The notes under the pieces were generated by a model. The model was given only the letters and a program-made list of their open reading frames with translations. It made no database searches and was not told where the DNA came from. DNA of 64,000 bases from Aquimarina atlantica. Its GTDB lineage: Bacteria > Bacteroidota > Bacteroidia > Flavobacteriales > Flavobacteriaceae. The stretch spans positions 186,001 through 250,000 of the forward strand of contig NZ_AQRA01000002.1 in NCBI RefSeq assembly GCF_000626715.1. Direction: 5' to 3'. This document shows positions 35,260 to 45,812 of the stretch, in pieces; the stretch's first letter is position 1; each line of letters begins with the position of its first letter. A program made the translations under genes and the position numbers.

Positions 35260-35512
35260 TTAGTATTTAACTATGTTAAAAAAATCAAGTACTCAACCAT
35301 ACTGAATACTAGCTTTTTTCAGGCTGCAAATATAGTCTTTTAAAATGAAAAAAATAACTCAATTTCTTTAGTTTTTTTTAAGTAGCTCTTCACTTCTTTT
35401 TTCTACTCCCAGAACATCTCATTTTTTGTGGTTATATGGTAGCTTTGAATTGTTTAAATGAATTAGTTTTTCGAAATAAATATTTTCCTTATTTTTAGAT
35501 AAAACTAGTTAA

Positions 35513-36787
35513 ATGGAAACTTATGCAACAGCATTAAGCTATGCAATACCCGGCTTTATAGTACTTATACTTATCGAATATTTAATTAGCAGGTGGAAAA
35601 AAATACCAGTTAATGAAGGTATGGATACAATTTCGAGTATTAGTTCTGGTATCACAAACACGCTCAAAAGCCTGATAGGCCTTACTGTTATTATTTTAAG
35701 CTACGAATGGATGGTCGAACATCTGGCTTTAATAGAAATTAAATCCACAATTTTGATATATATTTTAACCTTTATCGGGTTGGATTTTGTCGGCTATTGG
35801 TCTCACCGTTTTAATCATACCATAAATGTATTCTGGAACCGGCATATTATACATCACAGTAGTGAAGAGTTTAATTTAGCATGTGCTCTACGTCAAAATG
35901 TGTCGGCAATAGTTGCTATTTATTTTTTTCTATATATCCCATTAGCATTAGTTGGAATCCCGGCAAATATAGTCGCATTTGTTGCTCCTATTCATTTCTT
36001 TGCTCAATTTTGGTATCATACACGGCTAATCAACAAAATGGGGTTTTTAGAGCATATTATTGTTACTCCTTCTCATCACAGGGTTCATCATGCTATTAAT
36101 GATGAATATCTGGATAAAAACTATTCTGAAATATTCATTTTTTGGGATAAACTTTTTGGAACTTTTCAAGAAGAATTACCCGATAAACCTCCGATTTATG
36201 GTGTAAAAAAACCTGTAAATAGCTGGAATCCTTTCTTTATCAATTTTATGCACATATGGGGGATATTAAAAGATGCTTGGAGAACTCAAAATTGGCTTGA
36301 TAAAATTAGGATATGGTTTATGCCTACGGGATGGCGACCAGAGGATGTAAAAGAAAAATATCCTATACAGATCATTACTAATCCTTATTCCAGACAAAAA
36401 TATAAAACAGAAAGTTCTTTAGTATTAAAATTGTGGTCATGGATTCAGCTTGTAATTACGGTAGCACTTATGTATTATTTGTTGATTAGTGTTGGCGATC
36501 TAGAGTTTATCGAAATTGTAAATTATGCTATCTTTCTGGCAATTTCAATATTCGCTTATACATCACTAATGGATCGACATATAATTTCTTTATTTGCAGA
36601 ATGCATTAAGCTTGCAATGGGATTATATTTTATATTTTACTATGGTAGTTGGTTTGATATTGATACCATTTTTCAGGGAGCTACGTTTGTAGTTTTGGGG
36701 TATATAATTATATCTTTTTTACTTTCTATATATTTTCAATTAATAGAAAGAAATTACAATTCTCATTCTATTCAGCAAACAGCATAA
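35513..36787 (+). CDS. Sterol desaturase / fatty acid hydroxylase-family membrane protein
   Basis: A 424-residue protein. After two helices come the histidine clusters of the di-iron hydroxylase family: HRFNH, WNRHIIHHSSEEFN and SHHRVHH. The second half (about 290-424) holds four more helices not in the minimal domain. The family includes sterol C5 desaturases and carotenoid or fatty acid hydroxylases; bacterial members with this extension are mostly uncharacterised. It stands alone, convergent with the SGNH gene. Confidence 0.9.
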   Translation: METYATALSYAIPGFIVLILIEYLISRWKKIPVNEGMDTISSISSGITNTLKSLIGLTVIILSYEWMVEHLALIEIKSTILIYILTFIGLDFVGYWSHRFNHTINVFWNRHIIHHSSEEFNLACALRQNVSAIVAIYFFLYIPLALVGIPANIVAFVAPIHFFAQFWYHTRLINKMGFLEHIIVTPSHHRVHHAINDEYLDKNYSEIFIFWDKLFGTFQEELPDKPPIYGVKKPVNSWNPFFINFMHIWGILKDAWRTQNWLDKIRIWFMPTGWRPEDVKEKYPIQIITNPYSRQKYKTESSLVLKLWSWIQLVITVALMYYLLISVGDLEFIEIVNYAIFLAISIFAYTSLMDRHIISLFAECIKLAMGLYFIFYYGSWFDIDTIFQGATFVVLGYIIISFLLSIYFQLIERNYNSHSIQQTA

Positions 36788-36816
36788 AAAAACCCACTTT
36801 AGAATACTATAGTGGG
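36786..36816. terminator. Convergent terminator
   Basis: CCCACTTTAG and CTATAGTGGG pair with one mismatch between the desaturase and the SGNH gene, with A and T runs that fit both strands. Confidence 0.75.
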
Positions 36817-36838
36817 CCTTATTATTAGATTACACCTT

Positions 36839-38323
36839 CTATTTTAACAAAGGCGAGTAAAAAGTTGGGTAGTCTGCTGCTTTTACCATTGGCAAATTAG
36901 AGCCATATGTAGTATTTATAGATTCTATTGCTTTATTTGCTAAAAAAGCGTAGCCTCTAGCTGTAGGGTGCACTCCATCTAAAGAAAAAGCACCTCCAAA
37001 AACCAAATCATCCTGCAGTAAAAAATCATCAAACATCACTCCGTTTTCTGAAGCTTCTTTAAGAATTGTATTTGCATCTACAAATGCTAAACCAGCTTGC
37101 TGTATCGCTGTACTTATTATAGTATTAAACGTAGTAGTCGCAGCAGATATCTCCTGTTGTTCGCTAGGTATTAATACCCATTTATCTTCTAAAGGAACCG
37201 AAACCCCATTTATTAATGATGGATTCCCCCCAACTGTTGTACCTATAAAAGAAGAACTTGGTAATACCAATAAATCTTCTGCTGTAGCATGCCTGTAATT
37301 TGGCAAGCCAGACCCGGTTAGATTTGTTAAACTTTCATCTTCAATTACTACTGCATTTTGCCCTGCTGTAAACTCGATTGTCCTTGCTTTTCTTTCTGCT
37401 TCATCAATTCCTCCAAGCCCTTCTACTTGCAATAATCCTGCATTATAGGCTGCATATCCCTGATTAACCGCTCCTGCTGTTGCAGCATCTAAAGGAACAG
37501 GGTTATAAGGTACAGTTGTAAAATGCGGTATAGATGTTACATCAGGAATATTAAACGCTACTCCTTTTGCCTGACCAGAAGTTAACGTGGTAACTATTGC
37601 ATTATAAGCTTGTGTAAACATAGTTTCATCTGTAATTGGATCCGTGCCGTCTCCTCCTGACAAAGCATATCCCAGGACATCATTATTACCGATCCATAAC
37701 GAGAAAAATGTTGGATTCTGAGCCATAGCATCCCCAAGCACAGATGCTGTAGGGCTAGAAGCGATTCTCACAAAATAAGGATTTGCCATACTTGGTAACC
37801 CTGCCACATTACCATATCCTGCTGCAGGTAAATGAAAGCTTTTGGCTCCGGGAATTCCCATATTATTAAAAGGTCCTGATATTACATTTGTTATTTCTGT
37901 GGTGGGCACTTCGGGAGTATCATCTCCTGGTGTGGTTCCTAATAATCGTGGTCCAGATTCATTAGGCGGATCTGGATTAGGATCACTATAAAAATAAAAT
38001 CTTGGGTTTAAAGTAGGAGTTCCTCCTACCAGAGCTCCCCCAATATTATCATTCATTAAAGGTTGTGTAAATTCTCCTCCCCCTGCCAGAGCAAATTGCT
38101 TTGCCAAAATATTAGGCATCGAGTTTTCTTGTCCCGCAATAAACAAAGCCCCATCGGTAAATCCGGCAGCCAAAGAATTTCCCAAGGAAACATATTTAGA
38201 AAAATCTGCATTCCCCGAGGTAATTACCACTTCTCCTCCTGTAGTAGAGGCATCATCATCTGATTCGCAAGAAATACATCCAAAAATTAACAGAAGTATT
38301 AACCATTTATATTGAGTATTCAT
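36839..38323 (-). CDS. SGNH/GDSL hydrolase-family lipoprotein
   Basis: A 494-residue protein with a lipoprotein signal ending in the lipobox IFGCISC and followed by ESDDDAS. It has the SGNH blocks: GNSLAAG in place of GDS, the oxyanion Asn in WIGNNDVLGYAL, and the late DGVHPTARGYAF with the Asp-His pair. GDSL becomes GNSL here, as in many flavobacterial members. It lies 32 bp downstream of a TonB-dependent receptor in the same orientation; such pairs may handle an ester or acylated substrate at the cell surface. The substrate is unknown. Confidence 0.9.
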   Translation of the reverse strand: MNTQYKWLILLLIFGCISCESDDDASTTGGEVVITSGNADFSKYVSLGNSLAAGFTDGALFIAGQENSMPNILAKQFALAGGGEFTQPLMNDNIGGALVGGTPTLNPRFYFYSDPNPDPPNESGPRLLGTTPGDDTPEVPTTEITNVISGPFNNMGIPGAKSFHLPAAGYGNVAGLPSMANPYFVRIASSPTASVLGDAMAQNPTFFSLWIGNNDVLGYALSGGDGTDPITDETMFTQAYNAIVTTLTSGQAKGVAFNIPDVTSIPHFTTVPYNPVPLDAATAGAVNQGYAAYNAGLLQVEGLGGIDEAERKARTIEFTAGQNAVVIEDESLTNLTGSGLPNYRHATAEDLLVLPSSSFIGTTVGGNPSLINGVSVPLEDKWVLIPSEQQEISAATTTFNTIISTAIQQAGLAFVDANTILKEASENGVMFDDFLLQDDLVFGGAFSLDGVHPTARGYAFLANKAIESINTTYGSNLPMVKAADYPTFYSPLLK

Positions 38324-38355
38324 TTGTTCTTTTTTTATTGTTTTTTAATCGTAGC

Positions 38356-41118
38356 CTATAAATTATTTATTGACAAACCTATATAATACTGGGATCCAAT
38401 AAATCCAGTTCCGAATGCCGTAAAATATTCATCCCCTCCAATGTTGGTTGCGCCTGCCTTAAGAGTAGTTTTCAATTTTGGAATCTTATAATTTATCTGG
38501 GCATCGATAACTGAGAAAGATGGTATATTTCCATTTCCAAATGATGCTTCCCAGAAGTAACTATCACTCCAACGATAACTTGTATTAAAGCCAAAGTTTT
38601 TAAACAAATTTGTATGTCCAAGAGTAGCTTTTACTTTATGTTTTGGAGTATTAAAATTAGTTACGAAATCAGGATCTTTATCTTTATCAAAATCTTGTTC
38701 GGCATATGTGTAATTAACTCCTAAATCAAAATCTCCAGGAATTCTGGTGTTTACACCAATTGTTGCTCCAAAAGATTTTATATCTACATCTGAATTTGTA
38801 TAGGCTTGATACACTTTAAAATCATCGTTCTGTAATGCAAGAAGTGATAATGTTCCGTCTCCCACCTGGCCATACAATGGTACAATCACATTTTCATTAG
38901 ATATAAAATCTTTATACTGGTTATAATACCCGCTTAGATCAATAATAAATTTCTTTACTTTACCACGATATCCTACTTCGAAAGCAGTGATTTTTTCTGG
39001 CTCAACAAGGGTTGCACCAGAAGCCTCTGGCGCTCCATTTGCCACAGAGCTAGCAGAAAACGAGTTTTCGTAAGCGGCTCTTCCTGTTATAGTAACAGTA
39101 TTTGACCCTACAATTGTTTCTCCTGCACCACTTAAATCACTAAATGTCCTTACATCTCTGTCTAGATTATCTTTAGCTGACCCAACTAATATTGCACGTC
39201 CTACATCCAAACCAATATATAAATCCTGTGTAGTTGGGTTTCTAAATCCTGTTTGCACAGAAGCTCGGATATTATGATTTCTTTCAGTACCCAGGGTATA
39301 TCCTATGGATAATCTAGGCGATAAATTACCATCGAACAATTCTGATTTATCATATCTCACAGACCCTGTTACTTTTACTCTTTCATCTGCAATTTTTTTC
39401 TGAATTTGTGTGTATGCTCCGTATTCAGAATACCTAATAGGCCCATCAAAATCTGTAAAGATTGTGCCCGAAGAGTTCAATTTATATTCTCTAAACGATC
39501 CTCCTACCTGAATATCTGCAAAATCTCCCGTAATATGACTCAAATTATAATTAACGTCTACATGTCTTAGTTGAGTAGCATCTTGAAATTTTGATCCGGT
39601 TAATAGATTTGGATCACTGGTTACTGCTTGAAAAGCTTGTCCAAACTCTGGTGTTCCCGGTATAAATCGGCCTGTATCTGCAGTTTGTCTTGCAATAAGA
39701 TGGGCTTGTTCTGGCAATTGTCCAGCTAATGTTGCCTGAACAAATGCACCTGCATATTCACCAAACCAGGTTTGGTCGTCTTTCCATTTTCTATTAATAT
39801 TAATTCCGGTAAATCGTATATCATAAGAATCTCCTGCACTTTCATCTGTTAAATACCCTCTAACAAAAAAGTTATTATTCTTAAATTCTAATTTATGCTG
39901 CTGTAAGAAAAAGTTGCGAATCGAATATCGATTTGCTCCTTGATAAATTGTAGTTCCTCTACCTACTTTTCCGTTATAAATAATTTCAAAATCATTAGCA
40001 AATGGTCTATAGTGCAATGCCGCATCAAATTTTATACTTTCTGCTTTATTAGCATTTAAGTCTTGCTCATTATACCCTGTTCTACTAACACTTTCGTCTG
40101 GCAACAGGTTTTCGGCTCCAGCCGGTAAAATCCCTCTATTTACAAGAGCTTCTCCTACACCTCTTATATTTGTACTTACCTCATCTCCATATACATTAAG
40201 CCCATCATAATTAGGGTCTAATCTATTTGTAGCCGGGTTTAAAACATTAATGGTATTGGTTGCGAACCAATCTGTACCTCGCAGATACGAGAAATTAGCT
40301 TTTGCAGCGAATTTCTCTGAGAACTTATGCGCAAGTCTAATTCCGTAATCATAAAATTCATTATCTCCTGCTGCTTCTTGCGAGGTAATTCCGCCTTTAA
40401 AATACGCACTTATCCCATGGTGGTCAAATGGGTTTTTACTCGTCATGAACAGAATTCCATTAAAAGCATTTGCTCCATACAATGCAGAAGATGCTCCTGG
40501 CAGTAGTTCTACACTATTAACATCTAGTTCGGTCATCCCTAACAGGTTTCCTAACACAAAATTAAGAGCTGGTGCAGTGTTATCCATCCCATCTACTAAT
40601 TGAACAAAACGAGTATTTGCAAATGTTGCAAACCCTCTGGTATTAATCGATTTAAACGTTAAACTGTTAGTATTAATATCTACTCCTTTAAGGTTTTCTA
40701 ATCCATCGTAGAAATCTACCGAAGGTGTATTTTTAATTTCTTTAATTCCGAAACGTTCAACACTCACCGGGGATTCGAAGATACGCTCTGGTGTTCTGGA
40801 AGCCGAAATGATTACTTCATCAAGTTCTGTACCTGCTTTCAATATAATTGTTAAACCTGTAGTTTGCGAAGATATATCCATTGATGAGGATTCAAACCCC
40901 ACAGAACTGGCTATTATTGTAAAAGGGGGTGATTCCTGAACTGTTAAAGTAAAAATACCGTCAAAATCTGTTACTGTTCCCGAAGAAGAGTTTTTTAATG
41001 TAATATTAGCTCCAGGAATAGGCTGGTTACCGTCATCAACAACCTTTCCGCTAATTGTTGTTTGTGCAGTAGCAATAATGCATACCATCATCATTATTAC
41101 TAATGTAATTTTTTTCAT
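38356..41118 (-). CDS. TonB-dependent receptor with carboxypeptidase-like domain
   Basis: A 920-residue outer-membrane protein. The signal peptide ends in IIATAQ. A CarboxypepD_reg-like beta-sandwich (about 20-105; TISGKVVDDGNQPIPGANIT) precedes the plug (ISASRTPERIFESPVSVERF, LPGASSALYGANAFNGIL) and a 22-strand barrel. No SusD gene is nearby; its partner is the SGNH lipoprotein downstream. It probably imports a lipid-like, ester-linked or other large substrate that the lipoprotein processes. Its ligand cannot be read from the sequence. Confidence 0.95.
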   Translation of the reverse strand: MKKITLVIMMMVCIIATAQTTISGKVVDDGNQPIPGANITLKNSSSGTVTDFDGIFTLTVQESPPFTIIASSVGFESSSMDISSQTTGLTIILKAGTELDEVIISASRTPERIFESPVSVERFGIKEIKNTPSVDFYDGLENLKGVDINTNSLTFKSINTRGFATFANTRFVQLVDGMDNTAPALNFVLGNLLGMTELDVNSVELLPGASSALYGANAFNGILFMTSKNPFDHHGISAYFKGGITSQEAAGDNEFYDYGIRLAHKFSEKFAAKANFSYLRGTDWFATNTINVLNPATNRLDPNYDGLNVYGDEVSTNIRGVGEALVNRGILPAGAENLLPDESVSRTGYNEQDLNANKAESIKFDAALHYRPFANDFEIIYNGKVGRGTTIYQGANRYSIRNFFLQQHKLEFKNNNFFVRGYLTDESAGDSYDIRFTGININRKWKDDQTWFGEYAGAFVQATLAGQLPEQAHLIARQTADTGRFIPGTPEFGQAFQAVTSDPNLLTGSKFQDATQLRHVDVNYNLSHITGDFADIQVGGSFREYKLNSSGTIFTDFDGPIRYSEYGAYTQIQKKIADERVKVTGSVRYDKSELFDGNLSPRLSIGYTLGTERNHNIRASVQTGFRNPTTQDLYIGLDVGRAILVGSAKDNLDRDVRTFSDLSGAGETIVGSNTVTITGRAAYENSFSASSVANGAPEASGATLVEPEKITAFEVGYRGKVKKFIIDLSGYYNQYKDFISNENVIVPLYGQVGDGTLSLLALQNDDFKVYQAYTNSDVDIKSFGATIGVNTRIPGDFDLGVNYTYAEQDFDKDKDPDFVTNFNTPKHKVKATLGHTNLFKNFGFNTSYRWSDSYFWEASFGNGNIPSFSVIDAQINYKIPKLKTTLKAGATNIGGDEYFTAFGTGFIGSQYYIGLSINNL

Positions 41119-41286
41119 GCCCCTAAGTTTTAATAGTTATGACAACAATATACGTTTTTTTAACAATCATTCAATAAAATAGCTAAAACTTTGTGATTTC
41201 ATTACTAAAAAAACCATTATACAACATTATCATCATTTAAGGTTTTTTGTTTATAATTCTACCTTTATTAAAAGTTCTAATAAAAG

Positions 41287-41322
41287 CTAAAAACCCTATC
41301 CGAAAAATTTTCAGATAGGGTT
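41287..41322 (-). terminator. Terminator of the glmS transcript
   Basis: AACCCTATCCGAAAA and TTTTCAGATAGGGTT pair over 15 bp with one G-T wobble; on the minus strand a T run follows. Confidence 0.88.
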
Positions 41323-41357
41323 ATATATTTTAGTTGATCTTTATTTAAGAGAACTCG

Positions 41358-43205
41358 CTATTCTACGGTTACAGACTTTGCAAGATTTCTTGGTTGATCT
41401 ACATTTTTATCCAACATGACCGCAATATGATATGACAATAATTGCAGTGGTATAGTTGCAAGAAGAGGTGTTAAAAATTCTTCTGTTTCTGGTATTTCAA
41501 TAACATGATCAGCCAGTTCCTTTACAGTAACATCTCCTTCTGTAACAATCCCGATAATCTTTCCTTTTCTGGATTTAATTTCCTGAATATTACTCACCAC
41601 TTTTTCATAGTGTCCTTTTTTGGTCGCTATTACAACAACTGGCATTTGTTCATCAATTAATGCAATTGGTCCGTGTTTCATTTCTGCGGCCGGATATCCT
41701 TCTGCATGTATATATGATATTTCCTTCAATTTTAAAGCTCCTTCTAAAGCAACAGGGAAATTATATCCTCTACCTAAATACAGGAAATTTTTTGCATCTT
41801 TATAGGTATCTGCAATAAACTTAATGTGATCATTAGACTCTAAAGTTTTTTTAACTTTTTCTGGAATTCTCTCTAATTCCTGCAAGTAATAATGAAAATC
41901 ACTATTAGAAATTGTTCCTTTTCTCTCTGCCAGTTTTAATGCTATTAAAGATAGCACTGTTATTTGAGTAGTAAATGCTTTAGTAGAAGCGACTCCTATT
42001 TCTGGTCCGGCATGAGTATAAGCTCCGGCATGAGTTTCTCTAGAGATTGAGGACCCCACTACATTACAGACTCCAAAAACAAAAGCTCCATTTTCTTTAG
42101 CAAGTTTAATTGCAGCCATTGTATCTGCTGTCTCACCACTTTGTGATATTGCAATTACAACATCATCCTGATGTATTACCGGGTTTCGATATCTAAACTC
42201 TGATGCATACTCTACCTCGACAGGTATACGAACCAATTCTTCAAAAATATATTCTGCTACTAAACCAGCGTGCCATGAAGTACCACAAGCAATAACAATA
42301 ATGCGTTTTGCATTTAATAATTTAGCAAGGTTATCATCGATACCTGCCATTTTTATAATCCCTTCTGCAACTCTCATTCTACCTCTATAAGTATCACTAA
42401 TCGCATTAGGCTGCTCATAAATTTCTTTGAGCATAAAATGATCGTATCCTCCTTTTTCTATTTGCTCGAGATTAATTTGCAATTCTTGTAAATATGGATC
42501 TACAAGTTTATCGTCTTTAATACTCCTTACCTTAACTCCCTTATTCCTTCTCACAACTGCCATTTCACCATCTTCGAGGTAAATTGCATTATTCGTATAT
42601 TCTATAAAAGGAGATGCATCAGAAGCAATAAAAAATTCATCTTCACCAACACCAATAGCTAGTGGGCTACCCAATCTTGCGACAACAATTTCATCTGGTT
42701 TTTGCTTATCAAAAACAGCTATTGCATAAGCCCCTATGGTTTGATTTAAAGCAATTTGAACTGCTTTACCCAATTTTACATTTTCTTTGGTCTTTACATC
42801 TTCTATAAGATTTACCAATACTTCTGTATCGGTTTCTGAAGTAAACGTATACCCTCTATTTATCAACTCTTTACGAAGAGCGTCATAATTTTCTATGATT
42901 CCGTTATGAATCATTACCAAATTACCCGAGTTAGAATAATGCGGATGCGAATTTACATCATTAGGAACTCCGTGTGTAGCCCATCTGGTGTGTCCTATTC
43001 CTATAGTTCCTTTTGTAGGAATTTCTTTTAATAATCGCTTTTCCAGATCTGCTACTTTTCCTTTGGTTTTAGACAATTTAATGTCTTTTCCATCGTAAAG
43101 AGCTATCCCAGCAGAGTCATAGCCTCTGTATTCTAATCTTTTTAACCCTTTTAAAACAATTGGATAGGCTTCTCTATGCCCTATGTACCCTACAATTCCG
43201 CACAT
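41358..43205 (-). CDS. glmS: Glutamine-fructose-6-phosphate aminotransferase (isomerizing)
   Basis: A 615-residue enzyme that makes glucosamine-6-phosphate for cell-wall synthesis. The N-terminal glutaminase starts MCGIVGYIG with catalytic Cys2, and has GHTRWATHGVP and HNGIIENYD. Two SIS domains follow (ACGTSWHAGLVA, SQSGETADT, and GRGYNFPVALEGALKLKEISYIHAEGY in pieces), ending in PRNLAKSVTVE. It is 22 bp downstream of the DUF4270 gene. I saw no glmS ribozyme, as expected in this phylum. Confidence 0.98.
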   Translation of the reverse strand: MCGIVGYIGHREAYPIVLKGLKRLEYRGYDSAGIALYDGKDIKLSKTKGKVADLEKRLLKEIPTKGTIGIGHTRWATHGVPNDVNSHPHYSNSGNLVMIHNGIIENYDALRKELINRGYTFTSETDTEVLVNLIEDVKTKENVKLGKAVQIALNQTIGAYAIAVFDKQKPDEIVVARLGSPLAIGVGEDEFFIASDASPFIEYTNNAIYLEDGEMAVVRRNKGVKVRSIKDDKLVDPYLQELQINLEQIEKGGYDHFMLKEIYEQPNAISDTYRGRMRVAEGIIKMAGIDDNLAKLLNAKRIIVIACGTSWHAGLVAEYIFEELVRIPVEVEYASEFRYRNPVIHQDDVVIAISQSGETADTMAAIKLAKENGAFVFGVCNVVGSSISRETHAGAYTHAGPEIGVASTKAFTTQITVLSLIALKLAERKGTISNSDFHYYLQELERIPEKVKKTLESNDHIKFIADTYKDAKNFLYLGRGYNFPVALEGALKLKEISYIHAEGYPAAEMKHGPIALIDEQMPVVVIATKKGHYEKVVSNIQEIKSRKGKIIGIVTEGDVTVKELADHVIEIPETEEFLTPLLATIPLQLLSYHIAVMLDKNVDQPRNLAKSVTVE

Positions 43206-43227
43206 AATTTAAGTTTTTAAAATATTG

Positions 43228-44871
43228 TTAGTTTTCCTTTGATGATGTATAAAAAATATCAAGTTTTAAACGTTTTGATTCGGGAACATTTACTCCATTT
43301 CCGTAGAGCACTGTCCCTTCATGGGAAACTATTGATGAGGAGGGAATTATCTCATTCTTAGTTGTGGGGGTATCACCTATTGCGTTTGTTATTATATTTA
43401 CGTTTTGAGACACTGACACTCCTAGTTTAGCATTTTCAATTTCACCTTTTAAAATGTTTAGGACATGTTGTGTCATTTTTATTCTATAAAATTCTCCATT
43501 CTTATCAGAATCACGACTGATTCTTCCCAAATGGTTAACGACAGAAGTCAATGGAGTTTCTACACTAGCACTACCATCCAGAAAATAATCAAGAAGAACT
43601 GCTCCTGTCTCAATATTAAATATGAAGATTCTTTCGGGTTCTGTATCTCCTCCAGTTACTTTATTCTGGTTGATATATAATTTTAGACTTGCATCGTTAA
43701 TTAACCAATCTTGTCTTTTTAAGAAACTAAGCTCATTTTCTTCTTCACCATTTTCATTAGTAATATTACCTCCAAATAAATCGATCACTGCATATGAACC
43801 ATCACCTCCTTTTAGATACAAATTATCCTCTCCGTTTACCGTATCCTGATTCTCCTCTTTTAGCTCTTCTGCAATCGTTGGATCTAAAGTAGTTTTTATA
43901 GCGTTTATAAAAGTATTAGTAAAATTTAAATCCAGTTTATCCTGCTTAGTTGTAGTAACATCATTTGAGGTTTCTTCAAAACTATAATAAAGGGTTATCT
44001 GAGCATTTCTTGTGTTAAGATATACTAAATTTCCATTATTATTTACAGGTTCTACCTTAATATAAATTCCTCTAAAATAATTTCTGAAATTATTTACATT
44101 ACTAAGTTCTGGGCTACCTGCTTTATCCAGGAACAATGTTGAAAACAGAGTTTTTGCTTCATCCGGAAGCTCAACCCTTAATCTAGGAGTTAATCTCTCC
44201 CTTTTGGTTGTAGTTTCCCCATTGGTTACGGTTTCGGTTGTTGTAATAATTTCTTTAGCAGAAGGAACAAAATTATTATTGGTGTATAGCAACGTTTGTT
44301 CTACTTCTGCTCCAAAATTAGTTTCGACATCATTAGAATAAAAGACTTGTCTTTCATTAGATTCTGGATCAAAATCTCTTAAAAAGTAATTAGATTTATA
44401 CAACGACAGTTTAACAGGTTGGTTTCCATAAATTGAATCTAATCTATAGGTAGTTGCTGTCTCTGTAACATTACCTATCTGAACCGATGCTGTGCTTATC
44501 GCAGTACTAATATATGGTAAACTAAAAACAACACTGTCTAATACTGGATTAGTTCCGAAAGTTGGATTTAATTTTGAGGGTTGAATCTGAGATAAAATAC
44601 TATATACCGATTGTCCATATATAGGATCATTATAGACTCCTAATAAATTAGAATGCGTAGTTCCTTGTTGATCAATTGGTAAACTGTTTGTACGTACTCT
44701 TTCGAATTTTTTACTATATGCTATCGGAACTGCAGAGTACTGTTTGTCTTCAAAATTAACGTCTCCAACAACCTCACTACCAACAGAATCAAAATCATCG
44801 TTACAAGACAAAAAGCTAAAAACAACAGCTACTATAACCGTTATTCTAATTAAAATATTCTTCAATTTCAT
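43228..44871 (-). CDS. DUF4270 lipoprotein
   Basis: A 547-residue protein. The signal peptide ends in the lipobox VFSFLSC, followed by NDDFDSVGSEVVGD. The rest is beta-rich with the DUF4270 pattern: LLGVYNDPIYGQSVYSILSQ near residue 75, LDSVVFSLPY, and a C-terminal LGVSVSQNVN...IPSSSIVSHEGTVLYG. The family is limited to Bacteroidota and normally sits between a glycogen-synthase-like gene and glmS, as here. Its function is unknown. Confidence 0.9.
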   Translation of the reverse strand: MKLKNILIRITVIVAVVFSFLSCNDDFDSVGSEVVGDVNFEDKQYSAVPIAYSKKFERVRTNSLPIDQQGTTHSNLLGVYNDPIYGQSVYSILSQIQPSKLNPTFGTNPVLDSVVFSLPYISTAISTASVQIGNVTETATTYRLDSIYGNQPVKLSLYKSNYFLRDFDPESNERQVFYSNDVETNFGAEVEQTLLYTNNNFVPSAKEIITTTETVTNGETTTKRERLTPRLRVELPDEAKTLFSTLFLDKAGSPELSNVNNFRNYFRGIYIKVEPVNNNGNLVYLNTRNAQITLYYSFEETSNDVTTTKQDKLDLNFTNTFINAIKTTLDPTIAEELKEENQDTVNGEDNLYLKGGDGSYAVIDLFGGNITNENGEEENELSFLKRQDWLINDASLKLYINQNKVTGGDTEPERIFIFNIETGAVLLDYFLDGSASVETPLTSVVNHLGRISRDSDKNGEFYRIKMTQHVLNILKGEIENAKLGVSVSQNVNIITNAIGDTPTTKNEIIPSSSIVSHEGTVLYGNGVNVPESKRLKLDIFYTSSKEN

Positions 44872-44891
44872 AAATAATTTCGTCGTTTTGC

Positions 44892-45701
44892 TTACACCAA
44901 TACCTCTGTCTGATAGAAGGTTTCATAGGCATCAGCAAATTCATCTGGTTTTTTATATTCTAAAACTGGTTGGTCTATTGTTTTTAAATGTTCAACAAGC
45001 TCAGATGGGATTTCTTCAGACCCCACAATAATAGCATCTGAATTATCAACAGCCACCTTCATAAGATTACTATATGTTGGTTGAGCTAAATCACTTATTT
45101 TTTCTTCATCTATCCCATCAAACTTCACTTTTTCCATCATATTCTTATCCAATATGCCATCATAACCATTATCATACACCGAAGTAACAATTTTACTTTG
45201 ACCAAAAAGAGGTTCATTAGCATAATAATTCTTTAAGTATAATGGCAAAAGAGAAGCTAACCATCCATGTACATGAATCACATCTGGTGACCAGTTTAAT
45301 TTTTTAACTGTTTCAATCACTCCCTTGGCAAAAAAGATTGCTCGCTCATCATTATCCGGAAATAATTTTCCTTCTTCATCGGTTAACGTTGCTTTTCTTT
45401 TAAAATAATCTTCATTATCGATAAAATAAACTTGCATTCGTTCTTTTGGAATCGAAGCAACTTTAATAATAAGAGGCATATCCAAGTCATTAATTACTAA
45501 ATTCATACCCGAAAGCCGAATTACTTCATGCAACTGGTGCCTCCTCTCATTGATATTGCCATATCTAGGCATAAAAATTCTTATTTGCCCTCCCTTATTG
45601 TTTACCATTCTTGGTGCTTCAAAAGACATAGATGAGATTTCAGTCTCTGGCAGGTAAGGTATTACTTCTGATGATACATACAATATCCTCTTATCTTTCA
45701 T
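44892..45701 (-). CDS. Glycogen/starch synthase N-terminal-domain protein
   Basis: A 269-residue protein that matches only the GT5 N-terminal half of glycogen synthase: ILYVSSEVIPYLPETEISSM, GGQIRIFMPRYGNINERR, and DVIHVHGWLASLLPLYLKNYY. The KxGGL substrate motif is replaced (TEISSM) and the C-terminal catalytic Rossmann domain is missing. Full-length GlgA has about 470 residues. This short form is typical of Flavobacteriia beside panC and may not make glycogen. It is divergent from panC. Confidence 0.85.
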   Translation of the reverse strand: MKDKRILYVSSEVIPYLPETEISSMSFEAPRMVNNKGGQIRIFMPRYGNINERRHQLHEVIRLSGMNLVINDLDMPLIIKVASIPKERMQVYFIDNEDYFKRKATLTDEEGKLFPDNDERAIFFAKGVIETVKKLNWSPDVIHVHGWLASLLPLYLKNYYANEPLFGQSKIVTSVYDNGYDGILDKNMMEKVKFDGIDEEKISDLAQPTYSNLMKVAVDNSDAIIVGSEEIPSELVEHLKTIDQPVLEYKKPDEFADAYETFYQTEVLV

Positions 45702-45812
45702 ATAATCGATACTTTTATCGTCCTCCTTTTGGAATTAATTTTGCAAAATTACGAAAATTTATGCAGTCTGCCAGTAATATCTTATTTTTGCACGCCTTTA
45801 AGTTATACACCA

